Source of the DNA: Linanthus parryae
Lineage: Eukaryota > Streptophyta > Magnoliopsida > Ericales > Polemoniaceae
Length of the DNA stretch: 64,000 nucleotides
Direction of reading: 5' to 3'
Assembly: GCA_023055425.1 (NCBI GenBank)
Contig: JALGPY010000010.1
Coordinates: 49,595,863-49,659,862 of the forward strand
Shown here: piece after piece, positions 1 through 21,240 of the stretch
Layout of the letters: every line of letters starts with the position of its first letter
How positions within the stretch are numbered: the first letter of the stretch is position 1
The notes under the pieces: model-generated
Told to the model about the DNA's origin: nothing
The model's database searches: none
What the model saw: only the letters and a program-made list of their open reading frames with translations
Program-made: the position numbers and the translations under genes

Positions 1-768
1 ACAATGGAAAAGCCCATGCTCTATGTTAAGACCATGCTTTACGAAAATTTAGGCTGCAATGATAGATTGTTGACAAGAGTACGTAAGTGCCAGAGACTCA
101 GAGGTTTGGTTGGGACCACAAAACTACAGGTGAGTTTGATGTACTATTCTATTTCAGAGAAAATCCCAGCAAACTGAGTGTATTTGGGGCAGTACAGAGA
201 AGAATAGACTTTTTGAAGCTATGACATGTCTCTCTCAAGGGTACAATCTGATCTTTTAGTATAAACAGAAGACTTGTATTTCTTTGCTCAAGTGAACGAG
301 AAGTTTCTCTGAACAGGACAACAGATAAATGGATGGACGAAGATGTCTCTAGAAATTAACTGTGGGAATGCAAAATTCATGACCAAAAGGTCTAATGCAA
401 ACCAGTACATACTTCTTGAAGGCCCATACTTCAACTCTTTGTTATATAGAATAATGGATGTTGCCACTAGGTATGAGATGTAACTAGGATTGTCTACAAG
501 GCATCAAAATATACCTCATACGGTTGGGGCATGAATCCAAAAGCCCCGATGCTTTCACTTAAGATCGTTGCTTCCTAGTTTACCCACATCAAATTGTTTT
601 ACGAGACTTGATAGAAAATTTATTGGCCCTTTTTTATAAACTTTGACGTATCACTATCAGATAGAACACAAAACATTTAGAACCTTAGAAGGTAAAACAT
701 CCTGAACACTTAAAGAAATGTTAATAGCTGAACAGAAAGAACTCTTATGCTATAGAAAGACGCAGTAC
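1..768. other. Intron 8 of the BAM4-like gene, no feature seen
   Basis: AT-rich sequence left of exon 8. Neither strand shows a convincing exon, RNA gene or TE terminus. It is read as intron because exon 8 ends at a donor in mid-protein. Confidence 0.5.
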
Positions 769-11295
<10,527 letters not shown>

Positions 11296-11298
11296 CTC

Positions 11299-11352
11299 TC
11301 TGATCTCTCTCTCTCTCTCTCCCTATCTCTCTCTCTCGATCTCTCTCTCTGG
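11299..11352 (-). promoter_or_regulatory. GA/CT-rich 5' leader of the BAM4-like gene
   Basis: Directly upstream of the ATG, the minus strand is a run of GA repeats (CTCTCT on the plus strand). Such pyrimidine/purine microsatellites are frequent in plant 5' leaders and core promoters. No firm TATA box was identified further upstream. Confidence 0.5.
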
Positions 11353-11399
11353 TTCTGTGAGAGAGATGATGAATCAGAAGAAGAAGCTGTTGTGATTTT

Positions 11400-11845
11400 T
11401 CTCTTTTGATGTAATTTTTAGTTCTACTTTTCAATCTGATCTCGTTTTGGGGAATTTTTTTAATTTATGGAGATGTTATAGTTTTTGTGCCATCCGCTCT
11501 CCGTCCACCACTGAATTCTTGGATGCAGTTTTACACGTGGTAGAAGATTAACACAGCCTGTAAATCAACGGTGATGGTGATATTTCGATATATATTATAG
11601 ATATAGATTTTTTTGTTTATTTGAAGAAATAATTTCGTTATTAGAAATATAGTATGTACAATTAGATAATTTCTTCACTCAAAAAAAATTAATAATCTCT
11701 TCTTCTTTGAGAAAACTAATTTCATCTTTTTCTTAGAATAACTAATTTCATCTTTTAATTTAGGAAGTTTGAGTAAAGTATTATTATAATTTGAAATGTA
11801 AAGAATGCTCACATGCATTTGTTATTCACCTATTTTTTCTAGAAT
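11400..11845. other. Upstream region of the amylase gene
   Basis: AT-rich sequence upstream of exon 1, the probable promoter region. I see no ORF or TE ends here and cannot place individual elements. Confidence 0.35.
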
Positions 11846-11860
11846 AATTTTATTCACCTA

Positions 11861-11966
11861 TTTTTTTTTTTTTTTGAGAAATTGTTTTGTCATCAACGGA
11901 GTTCAAACGCGGGACCTCATGCAGGGGTTTCCAACAGTCTACCACTTGAGCTTCTACCCTAACTGC
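11861..11966 (-). mobile_element. Short tRNA-derived SINE with perfect 15-bp TSD
   Basis: On the minus strand the element starts GCAGTTAGGG. It has an A-box-like AGCTCAAGTGGTAGA and a B-box-like GCGTTTGAACTCC, and ends in a run of about 15 A. AATTTTATTCACCTA is repeated exactly on both sides (11846-11860 and 11967-11981). The body is only about 90 bp, short for a plant SINE. The perfect TSD suggests a fairly recent insertion. Confidence 0.82.
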
Positions 11967-12409
11967 AATTTTATTCACCTACTGCTCAAGTTTTTACGTG
12001 TATTATTATTTTCTTAATAATATATAAACCCATCTAACAAAATTTTTTAATCGACTTCTTATTTTGACTTTAATTATATCCAATCGAGAGAAATCGATTC
12101 AAACATTTTTTTCAGAAAATTCACGTAACCGTTTTTAATCAAATTAACATAATTATTAATGATAAATTAACTACATCGGGGAATGTTGGGGAATGTTATT
12201 TAAAGAAAGATAGTGGAGAATAGAAGCCGAAATTGAAAATTGAATAATTTAAGATTGTTGAACCAAACAATAAATCTCTATATACTGGTCTACTATTTGA
12301 AGAATTTAAATCATATTGAAGCTATCATTTTATAGGACAGTTTTTCAATGAGCGACATAAATATATACAAAAAGATAAATAAATAATCTAACGGCATATG
12401 ACTCACTCG

Positions 12410-12618
12410 CAGTGGCGGAGCCACGAGGGCACGGGTGCGTGCACCCCCATAATTTTTATTAAAAATTACTACACCTCTTAATTATGTAATTTTTTTACTG
12501 TGCCTTTCATTTTTGCATGTCTGCACTCTAAATATATTTATTTTGTGTCTCCTACAAATTGTCGCGTTTGTTTTGAGAAATTGTGTCACCCTACTAATAA
12601 ATCCGGGCTGCGCCACTG
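12410..12618. mobile_element. hAT-type MITE, 209 bp
   Basis: The termini are CAGTGGCGGAGCC and, inverted at the right, CAGTGGCGCAGCC. CTCACTCG is duplicated exactly on both sides (12402-12409 and 12619-12626), the 8-bp TSD of hAT transposons. The interior is AT-rich without an ORF. Confidence 0.88.
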
Positions 12619-12734
12619 CTCACTCGATACAATTCTTCGGTACCCTTAACAAAAGTACAATTTTGCTACCTCATTGATCATGGATTCGAGTATGAATTGC
12701 TGTATATTCCAAAGAAAAGTACAACTTCTAGAAA

Positions 12735-12990
12735 ATTCAATGAAGGAAAATACTAGTGGTTTGACAATGAAGTTAGTTTAAAGGAAACTTAATGATGTGC
12801 ATGCATATCTCTAAGCAAACGTGGAACAAGTTATCCATTTATCCATAGTGGATAAGAATTCCAAAATCATCCTCAAAATGATTTCCCTAATGATTGGAAG
12901 AAGTTTATGCTATTTCACGAATTCAACCCGATTGTTTGAACAATTGTCAATTAAGTACACCAATTCTTATTAATGATAGGCAGCTCCCTC
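12735..12990 (+). repeat. Dispersed 250-bp repeat, copy 1
   Basis: It is about 85% similar by eye to 20020-20285. Shared words include AATGATGTGCATGCATATCT, CTAATGATTGGAAGAAGTTT and GATTGTCAATT. No termini or TSD are clear; the copy is not tied to a known family. Confidence 0.6.
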
Positions 12991-13570
12991 TGGATAAGTC
13001 TGGGAAGTGTGTTCTTAAACAAATTTGACTAAAAACGGTTGTTTCGGAAAAACATGTTTTGAGAGACTGTATTTTTTGCACTGCTTGAAAAAAAAAACAA
13101 ATAAAAACAAGTTGTTTTTCGAAACGGAACAATTGGTATTTTTTTATATTTTTTCGTACTTTGATGATTAAACAAATTTATACTTTACAAAAAAAATACA
13201 CATTCTTTTAATGAATGCATAAAATGACAACTATGTGTCATAGTTGTATGTACAAAATGATGCTATAGTAAATTAACACTAAGATTTAATAAACTTGTCA
13301 AACGAACATCAAACAATTTTCTGATTTCGTTTTAAAACGTGTTCTTCCAACATGTTTTCACTCAATTGTAATATTTCACTATAGCTTTTATCTAAAATTC
13401 ACGACAACTTTCCATAGTGATTCCCACACTGCAGGTTCTAGCACCGCTATAGCAATTCCAAACTGGTCTGAAGTCATGAATGCCAGCCCGTTCCAAGGTA
13501 CTTCCCCAGTCCCTCTCTTTTTCCCCGCTTTGACATTTATAGCCGTAAACGGGTCACTTTGACCCGGTCA
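12991..13570. other. Unclassified intergenic sequence
   Basis: AT-rich sequence between the dispersed repeat and the LTR element. No supported gene. The stretch at 13430-13500 is less AT-rich but shows no recognisable reading frame. Confidence 0.3.
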
Positions 13571-13575
13571 TTTGG

Positions 13576-13925
13576 TGATACGGGTCAACCGTACAACACG
13601 GGTCGACTGTCTTATTATCGTTAATGATTATTTAGTATTAGTTGTTAATTATTTATTTTATTTCGTTAATTAGTTTATTTGTTTAATTAGTTGTTTATTT
13701 AATTTTTTAGTAGACCGGGCCGGGCCCGTTAGGTCAAATCGTCTAGTTAGGGTTAGTTGTTTTTCAATTTAAACGTTGTAGTTTCATTATTTTATCAATC
13801 AATCAAGAAGAAATAGTTAAATTTGTGTGTGGGTTAAAACCCTAGTGTGTATGTGGAGACTTGATAGTGTCTAGAATTACTATCAAGCTAGGTAAACCCT
13901 AGCGACCCGATACATTCATGTATCA
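13576..13925 (+). repeat. 5' LTR of the small LTR element
   Basis: The 350-bp LTR starts TGATACGGGTCAACC and ends CATTCATGTATCA, so its outermost six bases are inverted copies of each other. The 3' LTR differs by scattered changes and small indels. Confidence 0.88.
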
Positions 13926-13927
13926 AC

Positions 13928-13940
13928 TGGCGCTTTCATT
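13928..13940 (+). other. Primer-binding site of the small LTR element
   Basis: TGGCGCTTTCATT starts two bases after the LTR. TGG at this place pairs with the CCA end of a tRNA. The donor tRNA was not identified. Confidence 0.6.
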
Positions 13941-13948
13941 TTGTTAAT

Positions 13949-15504
13949 TGACACGATTTACTGACGCGTTTAATTGCAAGCGCACGGTCAAGTAGTGAGT
14001 GGAGTATTTTACGACTCCGAGTTATCGAACCCAAGGGAAATAGACGATTATTAGCTAATTAAGAATCAATTACAAGATACATAAGTAACCGGTAAGAAGT
14101 GGTTTGATTTGAAGGTTTGTCACCCACAAACAAGTGACTTAAGGTAAGTAACAACTAAGCTAACTATTTTGGTATGTTTTTCAATTTAAAGGAATATGTT
14201 TGTAGTGAATACAATTATGGAGGAGAACTAGATAATCTAGGCCCCCTAGGGTTGTAAATGATTTCCGGACTACGCTTAAGACACTATAGTTATGATTGAT
14301 TACACCGGGTCACACTCATTACGCTCTTCTATCGATCTCACATAAATTTGCGTTACCGTCAATTTCGGTTCCTTTCAGTCTACCTCCGTTTACCGTTCCG
14401 CTCTAGTTGGCTCGTTAGGTCCGCTCACTGGGTCATGTCGATCCACCGTTTTCATTAAAACCTATCCAATCCAAACCAAAATAACCCACACTTAGTCACC
14501 CGAGTTCTTTTCTCCTCTCGGTCTTCAAGAACAACAAGAATGTCAATTGTGTTCTCAACACACTCGGATTAGTTCACTATCGTGCAACTAACTAGGTAAC
14601 TAGCAAGCTACGGGTGATTAAGCCAAGCACACATATGAATAAGAACTGGAACACAATGAATAATCAAAACATAAACGTAGAATTAAGCTAAAAACGTGAA
14701 TCAAGTCATAATCCGGAAAATCCTAATCAAACCCTAGTTCTCCATAGATTATCTAGCAAATAAAAGTTTATCTAGACATAATCTTGTTTAGCAAAGTGAT
14801 AATCTCCATAATCATACAGTAAGAGGGTAAAAGATGAGAAAGCAAACGAAAAATCCTCAAGTCTTGTTGATCTTCGCCTCCAATCCTAGTCTCTAACGTT
14901 GTTCTTCCTCTCCAAAGACGTCAATCCTCCAAAAAACGTGAATAATTGATCTCCCCATCTCCTAGGTCAGTTAAGACATAATTCCCATCACTTCTTGCCC
15001 AAAAGTTATTAAGAATTGCATTGGAACCCCGGAATTTTGTGTGTAGGTCGTCAGACTGGTCTTAGGATCAGTCGGACTGGTCTTAGGACCAGCAGCGGGT
15101 GGTCTTCATGCTGATTTCGCCCAGAATTCTAAGTATAGACTGGTCTTAAGTCAGTCTGGGAAAACAACTTCTTTTTCTTGGCTTCTTTGGTCTTTCCTTC
15201 ACCCGTTCTCCATTCCACGCACCATTCTTGAGACTTCAAACATTCCGAAGTTCGTTTCCTCTTGCCAATGTACGTCTCCAAGCTCCCGGTTCCTGAAAAG
15301 CACAACACCAAACATACCGGAAGATCATATGTGACAAAAATAGCTCGAAATTACACAAGAAACGCGCGGATTAAAGAATCGAGTCCAAATACTCAAGCAT
15401 GCTCAAAATGCCTAAAACATGGTCAATCTCTAACGTGAATGCATCTAAGTCAAGCAAAAGGTGGTAAACTCTATACGAATGTAACTCCTAATGTGGAGTT
15501 ATCA
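13949..15504 (-). repeat. Solo LTR A, Ty3/gypsy Athila-like, TSD TTAAT
   Basis: On the minus strand it runs from TGATAACTCCACATTAGG to the complement of TGACACGATTTACTGACG. TTAAT is duplicated exactly at 13944-13948 and 15505-15509. The ends match the other gypsy LTRs of this window (TGATAAC start). It sits just behind the PBS of the small LTR element. Only one LTR remains, so the rest was lost by LTR-LTR recombination. Confidence 0.85.
15053..15157. repeat. Inverted-repeat word cluster in solo LTR A
   Basis: Three variants of ACTGGTCTTAGG occur. One is CTGGTCTTAGGACCAG (15077-15092) with arms CTGGTC/GACCAG. Another has arms AGACTG/CAGTCT at 15137-15157. The cluster lies about 350-450 bp from the LTR start. 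Confidence 0.65.
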
Positions 15505-17002
15505 TTAATGGCGGACATGGGTGATTATCCTTGTGTCGTTTTTGACATCGACGACATCCCAACATTTGCAGGACTCAAAGCAAGTGGGAGACGAATATCT
15601 CTCAATGGGAGATGATATTAATTGATTTCCACTGAGGAATTTTTTCGCCTCCAGGACATCGTCAGAGCACAAGAACAGCCGCCGCTGCCTCCGACGGACC
15701 AGCCATAGCATACATTACCAGCTGGTTCAACGCAACCTGCGACGAACAAGGAGAACGACACAGCTGTTCCAGAGGCTCCGTTCATTGCACCCTATGTAAC
15801 CCAACAAGACACAGAATCATCTGCAACATTCATGGCAACAAACAGGGTGAAATCAGCTTCTGGAGTGTTCCCAATTTGAAACTCCAACTGAAGAGCAAGT
15901 CGTGGAGCCGTTGGCTATTTCAAAGCCTCCACAGTCGTCTTTTCCGACGTCGCCAACACCTTCGCAGCTGGTCCTTGCATACAGCGTCTCTGCTCCGACT
16001 GGAACTTAGAAACCATCGGCGGAGGAAACCAGGGCCACAGATCTGAACCAACAGACGGACAACTTGTTGCCACCCAAACCATCGGACCCTTCCGGTGACC
16101 TCCCTGGTCTCCACCAACTCTCGTTGGACCAATCTCTGACAACAGATCAGACCCTTGCCTTCGCTTCTCCGTCGCAACCTGGGTTTGCCAAACCTCTGCT
16201 TCCATTAGCTGATTGGGTGAAAAAGGCTCCCCCATGGCTAGATCCCCTCGCCATCAATCCAGACCCAGATCGATCCGATGACCTTGGCGTCGCCCACGCC
16301 GTCGACGAACTCGAATCACCAACCCCAGTCAGCCGGCGAACCAGCAACCAGACCCACAAATTATCGATGAAGCCCAGGCCACCGATTCAGCCGCCCAAAC
16401 CGTCGGATTCGCACCCGATTCTGGCGTTCCAGCTATCTCCAACAGCAACAATCGGCCACTGAAACCTCCTGATCATAGCCCGAACCCCCAACCCAGCAAA
16501 GTTGATCCTCCACCTCCGTTCAAGGGTCAACCACCACCGATATCTCCATCTCCGACGCACTCGCCACAGATCCGACGATCTTTAGCCACAACCGCTGTCC
16601 ACAACAACTCCACCTACAACCTCCATGGCGAGGACAAGCCTCCAGGCCATACCCGATTCATGCAAACTGATAGGGCTTTCAACCCTTTTGGACCCCCTTC
16701 AAGATTTGGGCTTCTTCACCCCTTTAAACCAACTTACCCATTTAAATCCAATCTCGCTTCTAGCATCTTTTTAGCCACAATTGGGCTCAAACCCACACAT
16801 GGGATTACATTGGCAGTTGGTAATGCTGATTTCGGCCACACATATCAGCCTTCCCACTCATATAAACTCAGCTTTTTTCTGGATTGGACTACAAAGTGGT
16901 GTTTTCAAGCTCGTTCGCCTCCAATTTCATCCGGGCATACATAATAATGGACGTCGTGCAGCTTTTTTGCGCATCCACCTTGAGAAGAAGGTGATTTCAA
17001 AC

Positions 17003-17013
17003 CGCGGGGGAGT
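17003..17013 (+). other. Polypurine tract of the small LTR element
   Basis: CGCGGGGGAGT directly precedes the 3' LTR, the expected place for plus-strand priming. Confidence 0.6.
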
Positions 17014-17361
17014 TGATATGGGTTAACCGTACAACACGATTCGACCGTATTATTATCGTTAATGATTATTTAGTATTAGTTGTTAATTATTTATTTTATT
17101 TCGTGGATTAGTTATTTATTTAATTAATTGTTTATTTAACTAGGTTAGTAGACCAGGCTGGGCCCGTTAGGTCAAATCGTCTAGTTCGGGTTAGTTGTTT
17201 TTCTTGAATGTTGTAGTTTCATTATTTTATCAATCAATCAAGAAGAAATAGTTAAATATGTGTGTGGGTTAAAAACCCTAGTGTGTATGTGGAGACTTGA
17301 TAGTGTCTAGAAATACTATCACGCTAGGTAAACCCTAGCAACCCGATACATTCGTGTATTA
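17014..17361 (+). repeat. 3' LTR of the small LTR element
   Basis: The 348-bp copy of 13576-13925 ends TATTA instead of TATCA, a point change at the terminus. TTTGG follows directly. Confidence 0.88.
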
Positions 17362-17366
17362 TTTGG

Positions 17367-17819
17367 ATATCAAGATGATGCAACTTTTTTATATTTTTTC
17401 ATGGTGTTGTAGATGTAGAGTAAACGTTTACTCTACAAAACCATGTAAAGTTATCAAATTCTTGCATCGTTTTGCTAATCAAATTACTGGGTCAAAGTGG
17501 CACAGTGAATAGTGATAAAAGTCAAACCAGAGATAAAGAGATGGAACGGAGGTAGTAAGAGCCACGTGGACCGTTGCCCAGAAACCTGTCCAATAATGAC
17601 TACAAGAAATCACAAAGAAGCTACAACCTACCTCCACATTTCCATTTTATTTGAGGGGTTCAAATTGGTATCCTCTTCGGCTTCACTCCTGCAACTCACA
17701 CCAGAGAAAATTCATCACTACCAATCCATCCAGCCCTACAGGGCCATAGCTGGTCCGTTAACAGCTAATTTAGTTGCTTCAGAACAACTGTTTTTTTACA
17801 ACTAAAGGCTTAAAAGCTC
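17367..17819. other. Unclassified sequence
   Basis: It continues the flank of the TTTGG insertion. No supported gene or TE end. Confidence 0.3.
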
Positions 17820-18319
17820 TTAAAAAACAGAACCAACACAGTCATGCTCAAAAGTATCAGCCTCAAGAAGATTCATACATCCCTCAATGGGGTTACGAAA
17901 TTCCTCAAAGGAGCTGCTAGTAAGATGAGTGGATTTTGCAATAAAATCCACAACTTTGTTGGAATCTATTGGCGTAAACATGAAGATGAGGTTGAGAGTA
18001 TTGGCAATATGGACGATTTCCTGGATAGGAGCTATTTTTAAGCTCCCAACTGATGGAGAATTCAGGAATTCAATTTCCCCGTTAGCATCAAATTCAACAA
18101 TTATGCTCATACAGTTCTTGAGCTGGGCCAACCTGATTCCCGCCAAGATAGCAAACAGTTCTCCCTGCTCCACCTCCATTGGGATGTTACCCAGTGTAGC
18201 AGAAAATCACCATTGCCAATTACCCTTTGCATTTTTGCATACACCTCCAACTGTGTTGGAGTGGTTGTTTCCAGCGTGAGAGAAGTCAACATTCAATTTG
18301 AGAAAGTTAGTTGGTGGAG
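17820..18319 (-). pseudogene. LINE-type RNase H (RVT_3) fragment
   Basis: The minus strand reads PPPTNFLKLNVDFSHAGNN, then a stop after NWQW, then MEVEQGELFAILAGIRLAQ, IIVEFDANGEIEFLNSP and SNKVVDFIAKSTHL. NVD, the Glu in EQGEL and the Asp in EFDA match the acidic residues of plant RVT_3 RNase H domains from non-LTR elements. There is no adjoining RT. It is a broken fragment next to an LTR. Confidence 0.72.
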
Positions 18320-18321
18320 GG

Positions 18322-19183
18322 TGTAGACATGTAAATTTTCAGCCATTTAAACGACGCCACGTGTTTTCAATGATTTGGTAAATTAGTGTATCGAAAAGCA
18401 TTACTTGACAAGTTATTGTCCTTAAACAACAATTAAAAATGGACTAGAATGTAATAAGACTAACTTATTAACACACAAGGACGGTCCATGGCGACGTTGT
18501 GTCACTACGCGACATGGCTACAAGTCAGCAAGTACGACCAATGAAAGAGTGCCACTTGTCAAATTCATGCACCTATTGAGACTAGCAAGTCTGGCCAATC
18601 ATATCGCACACTTGTCAAATTGGTGCAGGAAATTATAAATACATATTTAAATTAATAAATCATTATTCTTAAATAAATAATGATTTATTAATTAAGTTAT
18701 TGGTGGAGACTATTCATTTATTAAATAAATAAAAGATAAATAGTAATACGAGTTGTTACTGAACTACAACTCTTACTCCACTGCCTATATAAAGGGGCCA
18801 CCCATAGGCCATAAAACACATTGTTCGTGCAAGAAGGAGAGAGCTCTGAAGATCAAGCTGCCAAAGCCCTGAAGAGTTCATACATCCAACATCAAAATCA
18901 CTGCCCGGTTCTTCAAGAAATTTGAAGATCTTCAAGCAAGTTCTTCATGCTCTTCAAGAACTTCGACGCATTCTTCGCCAAAATTGAAGAACGCTTACTC
19001 GTTTGATCCGAGATAAAGCTGCTAAAGCTCTCGTTCGAGTTCAAGGAGAAGAATAAGTGGATTTGTAATTTCTGTTTAAAAATTTGTTACAGAGATTGTA
19101 ATCCTACATCACGTTCATCAATAAATAATTGATACTCTGAATTTATCGCTTTTGTTTTCATTAGCATAAAATTTGTGTGTACA
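18322..19183 (+). repeat. LTR of a truncated Ty3-type element
   Basis: The 862-bp unit starts TGTAGACATG and ends GTGTACA (inverted TGTA/TACA), followed five bases later by a PBS. A TATATAAAGG box lies near 18785. No second LTR was found, so the element is truncated on the right near 19990. Confidence 0.75.
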
Positions 19184-19188
19184 AGTTT

Positions 19189-19206
19189 TGGCACGCCTAG
19201 TGGGAC
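19189..19206 (+). other. Primer-binding site of the truncated Ty3-type element
   Basis: TGGCACGCCTAGTGGGAC follows the LTR after AGTTT. TGGCACGCC-type sites are common in plant Ty3 elements. Confidence 0.7.
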
Positions 19207-19260
19207 CTCTTTGCCTCTCATCTCTTCTCCTCAAATACTTTCATTCTCCAAGTATTGTGA

Positions 19261-19983
19261 TGGCTCCCATGAAAGATTCTCAAGATTGGAGGACTTAAAT
19301 CTTCCACCAATGTGACTGAATCAGGCCTCAAAGATGTTGGTCGCATCACTCGAAGTAAGTCTAAGGCATCAAGTGATGGTATTCTTCCAACGACCTTCCC
19401 AAGGGGTTCTTCTGTCTTTGGCTCGCAACAGTCAAAGCCTAATGATTCCTCTGAATCAACAGGGGGCAAAGATGATGCTTTGCCAACTAATATTGACATC
19501 GATGCTCTCATAGATGATGATATAGAGAAGGTGAAGTCAGGACAAACAAAGCCTCAAGAGTCCTATATTGTGGGAAAATCTCATGCAGAAGAAAGCAAAG
19601 AAAGTGAAAGCGACTCCGATGAGGCGTCATCCAGTAGTACCAAAGGTCTTTCATATGATGTGAGTTCCATGTCTGTTATGACAAACAACATAGTTTCCCT
19701 TGAAGAGCAAGTAATTGAACTTACTAAAGGGTTTGAAGAACTGAGAAAGATTGCGAGTGCTCGCGACGTGCAACTCGCAAGACTAATGAACAAACTGGAG
19801 AGCCACGAGGAAGCGAGTACTCCTAAGCATCGAGAGTAAGTCAAAGAGACTAACACTAAGAAAGCGACAAAACCAAGTGTGGAGTTGTCAGCAGATGATT
19901 CCATTGCCCTCGACCAACCACATAAGTTCATCTTGGATACAATGAATGGACGGACTGAGTCATCATTGACATCCTCAAAGTGT
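19261..19983 (+). pseudogene. gag N-terminal fragment of a Ty3-type element
   Basis: ATG at 19261 opens MAPMKDSQDWRT, shifts frame near 19300 and continues as the 175-codon frame from 19312: VGRITRSKSKASSD, a Ser/Glu-rich acidic stretch, then a coiled-coil-like NIVSLEEQVIELTKGFEELR. After a TAA near 19839 the same frame goes on to about 19983 and meets the dispersed repeat. No matrix/capsid, zinc knuckle or pol follows. This resembles the N-terminal region of plant Ty3 gag proteins; function is inferred from position after LTR and PBS. Confidence 0.6.
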
Positions 19984-20019
19984 TATGTTCCCCCTAATCA
20001 AAAATTTTGGAAATTTTTA

Positions 20020-20285
20020 TTATGGTGGATACTACTAGTAGTTTGACAATGAAGTAATTTAAAGGAAAACTTAATGATGTGCATGCATATCTACAAGCAT
20101 ACGTGGAACTAGTTATCCATAATCCATATTGGATAAGAATTATAAAATCATTGTCAAAATGATTCCCTAATGATTGGAAGAAGTTTATTATATTTGAAGA
20201 ACACACCCCGAATGTTTAAGCGATTGTCAATTTAGTACAACCATTCGCGAGTAGTGATAGGTAATCCAGTCTCATTCTGAAAAGC
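20020..20285 (+). repeat. Dispersed 250-bp repeat, copy 2
   Basis: Second copy of 12735-12990 in the same orientation. Its left edge lies at the break of the gag fragment, so the repeat may be internal sequence of an unrecognised element. Confidence 0.6.
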
Positions 20286-20870
20286 CCGGTTAACAGTCAT
20301 AAATATATGTGATATGACATTGTCACTATTACAAAATAATCAAATGAGAAGAAGTACAAAAAAATAATCTTATTCACTTTTGACTGTTTAGAGTTCTGAA
20401 TTCAGATGCAAACAAATCCTCAAAGGTCGACTCAACCCCACTTCCCTGAATATCCCTCGCAGGATTTTTTCATAGAGTCAGACTAACTCTATCACCAGAT
20501 TCACCATAGCACCCTCTCAAAACCAATGAAAATCCCATTCTTTGAGCACAATAGGATTCCTATTAATTTCCTATTCATTACTTTAACTTTATTTGTCTAT
20601 CAAAAGATGTCTCTAACTATCTTGAAAGAATGATTTGTTTCGGTTGTGAAAGTTCTATTTCTATATTAAGTTTATGATGTTTCTATTAGTTAAGATAACA
20701 ACATATGGTTAAAGTCATGTTCCCTCAAAATATTGATGAAACCAATATCTCCATAATGAGGTTGCTATGGTTCATAAGAGTATAATTTTCTTAGAATTTT
20801 CAAAATTATGCTTACATGCATAATCTGCACACGAGTGAAAAGATTCTAATATTCACATCTGGTGGTAATT
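20286..20870. other. Unclassified AT-rich sequence
   Basis: No ORF, LTR end or RNA gene is supported here. Confidence 0.3.
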
Positions 20871-21240
20871 ATGCCTTGAATAGACTCAATAAGCTTGGCT
20901 AGGAGTTGGTGACGAAGCGGGGCAAAGAAACGGGCCAAGCGGGGGAGCAAGATGAAGAGAAGAAGCTGCGGTGGTTTGTTTGTTCATGCTAGCACACCGA
21001 GTGTTTGTGCGAACACTCTGGCTGCTCGTACAAACAGAATCCTGGAGGCGGCCAAATTGTTTCCTGGTTGTGTTTTAGCTAGGTTTTGGTATTTATTTGG
21101 GCACAAGCTGTATAGGAGCCCTATATAAAGGCTGTAGGTCGTGCTTTACAGAGTGTAATTGTATTCGTATTGTTTCTCTCAACAAACAGGGATTTTGGGA
21201 CCGTGGATGTAGCTAGCATCGTGCTACTGGACCATGTTAC
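20871..21240 (+). repeat. Fragment of a copia-like LTR (U3/R part)
   Basis: CTATATAAAGGCTGTAGGTC (about 21121-21140) is a TATA-like box. TCTCTCAACAAACAGGGATT and GACCGTGGATGTAGC follow, a pattern seen near the R/U5 part of plant copia LTRs. The next LTR cuts it at 21241. Confidence 0.45.

Larger units (their letters stand above)
13576..17361 (+). mobile_element. Small non-autonomous LTR retrotransposon, TSD TTTGG
   Basis: LTRs at 13576-13925 and 17014-17361 begin TGATAC or TGATAT and end GTATCA or GTATTA. TTTGG flanks both sides (13571-13575, 17362-17366). A TGGCGC-type PBS follows the 5' LTR and CGCGGGGGAGT precedes the 3' LTR. Without the inserted solo LTR the element was about 2.2 kb. The interior starts near 15511 with a short frame MADMGDYPCVVFDIDDIPTF, then stops, then Pro/Ser-rich frames broken by stops. 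No protease, RT or integrase motif is seen. It fits a LARD/TRIM-type element needing help in trans. Confidence 0.82.

Noticed and set aside
11861..11966. Possible tRNA gene on the minus strand
   Set aside because: A and B boxes are present, but there is no cloverleaf pairing by eye, and the poly(A) tail and 15-bp TSD show a SINE.
16064..16462. 132-codon Pro-rich frame with overlapping minus-strand frames
   Set aside because: It lies inside a non-autonomous LTR element, overlaps other open frames and has no motif, so it is not called as a gene.
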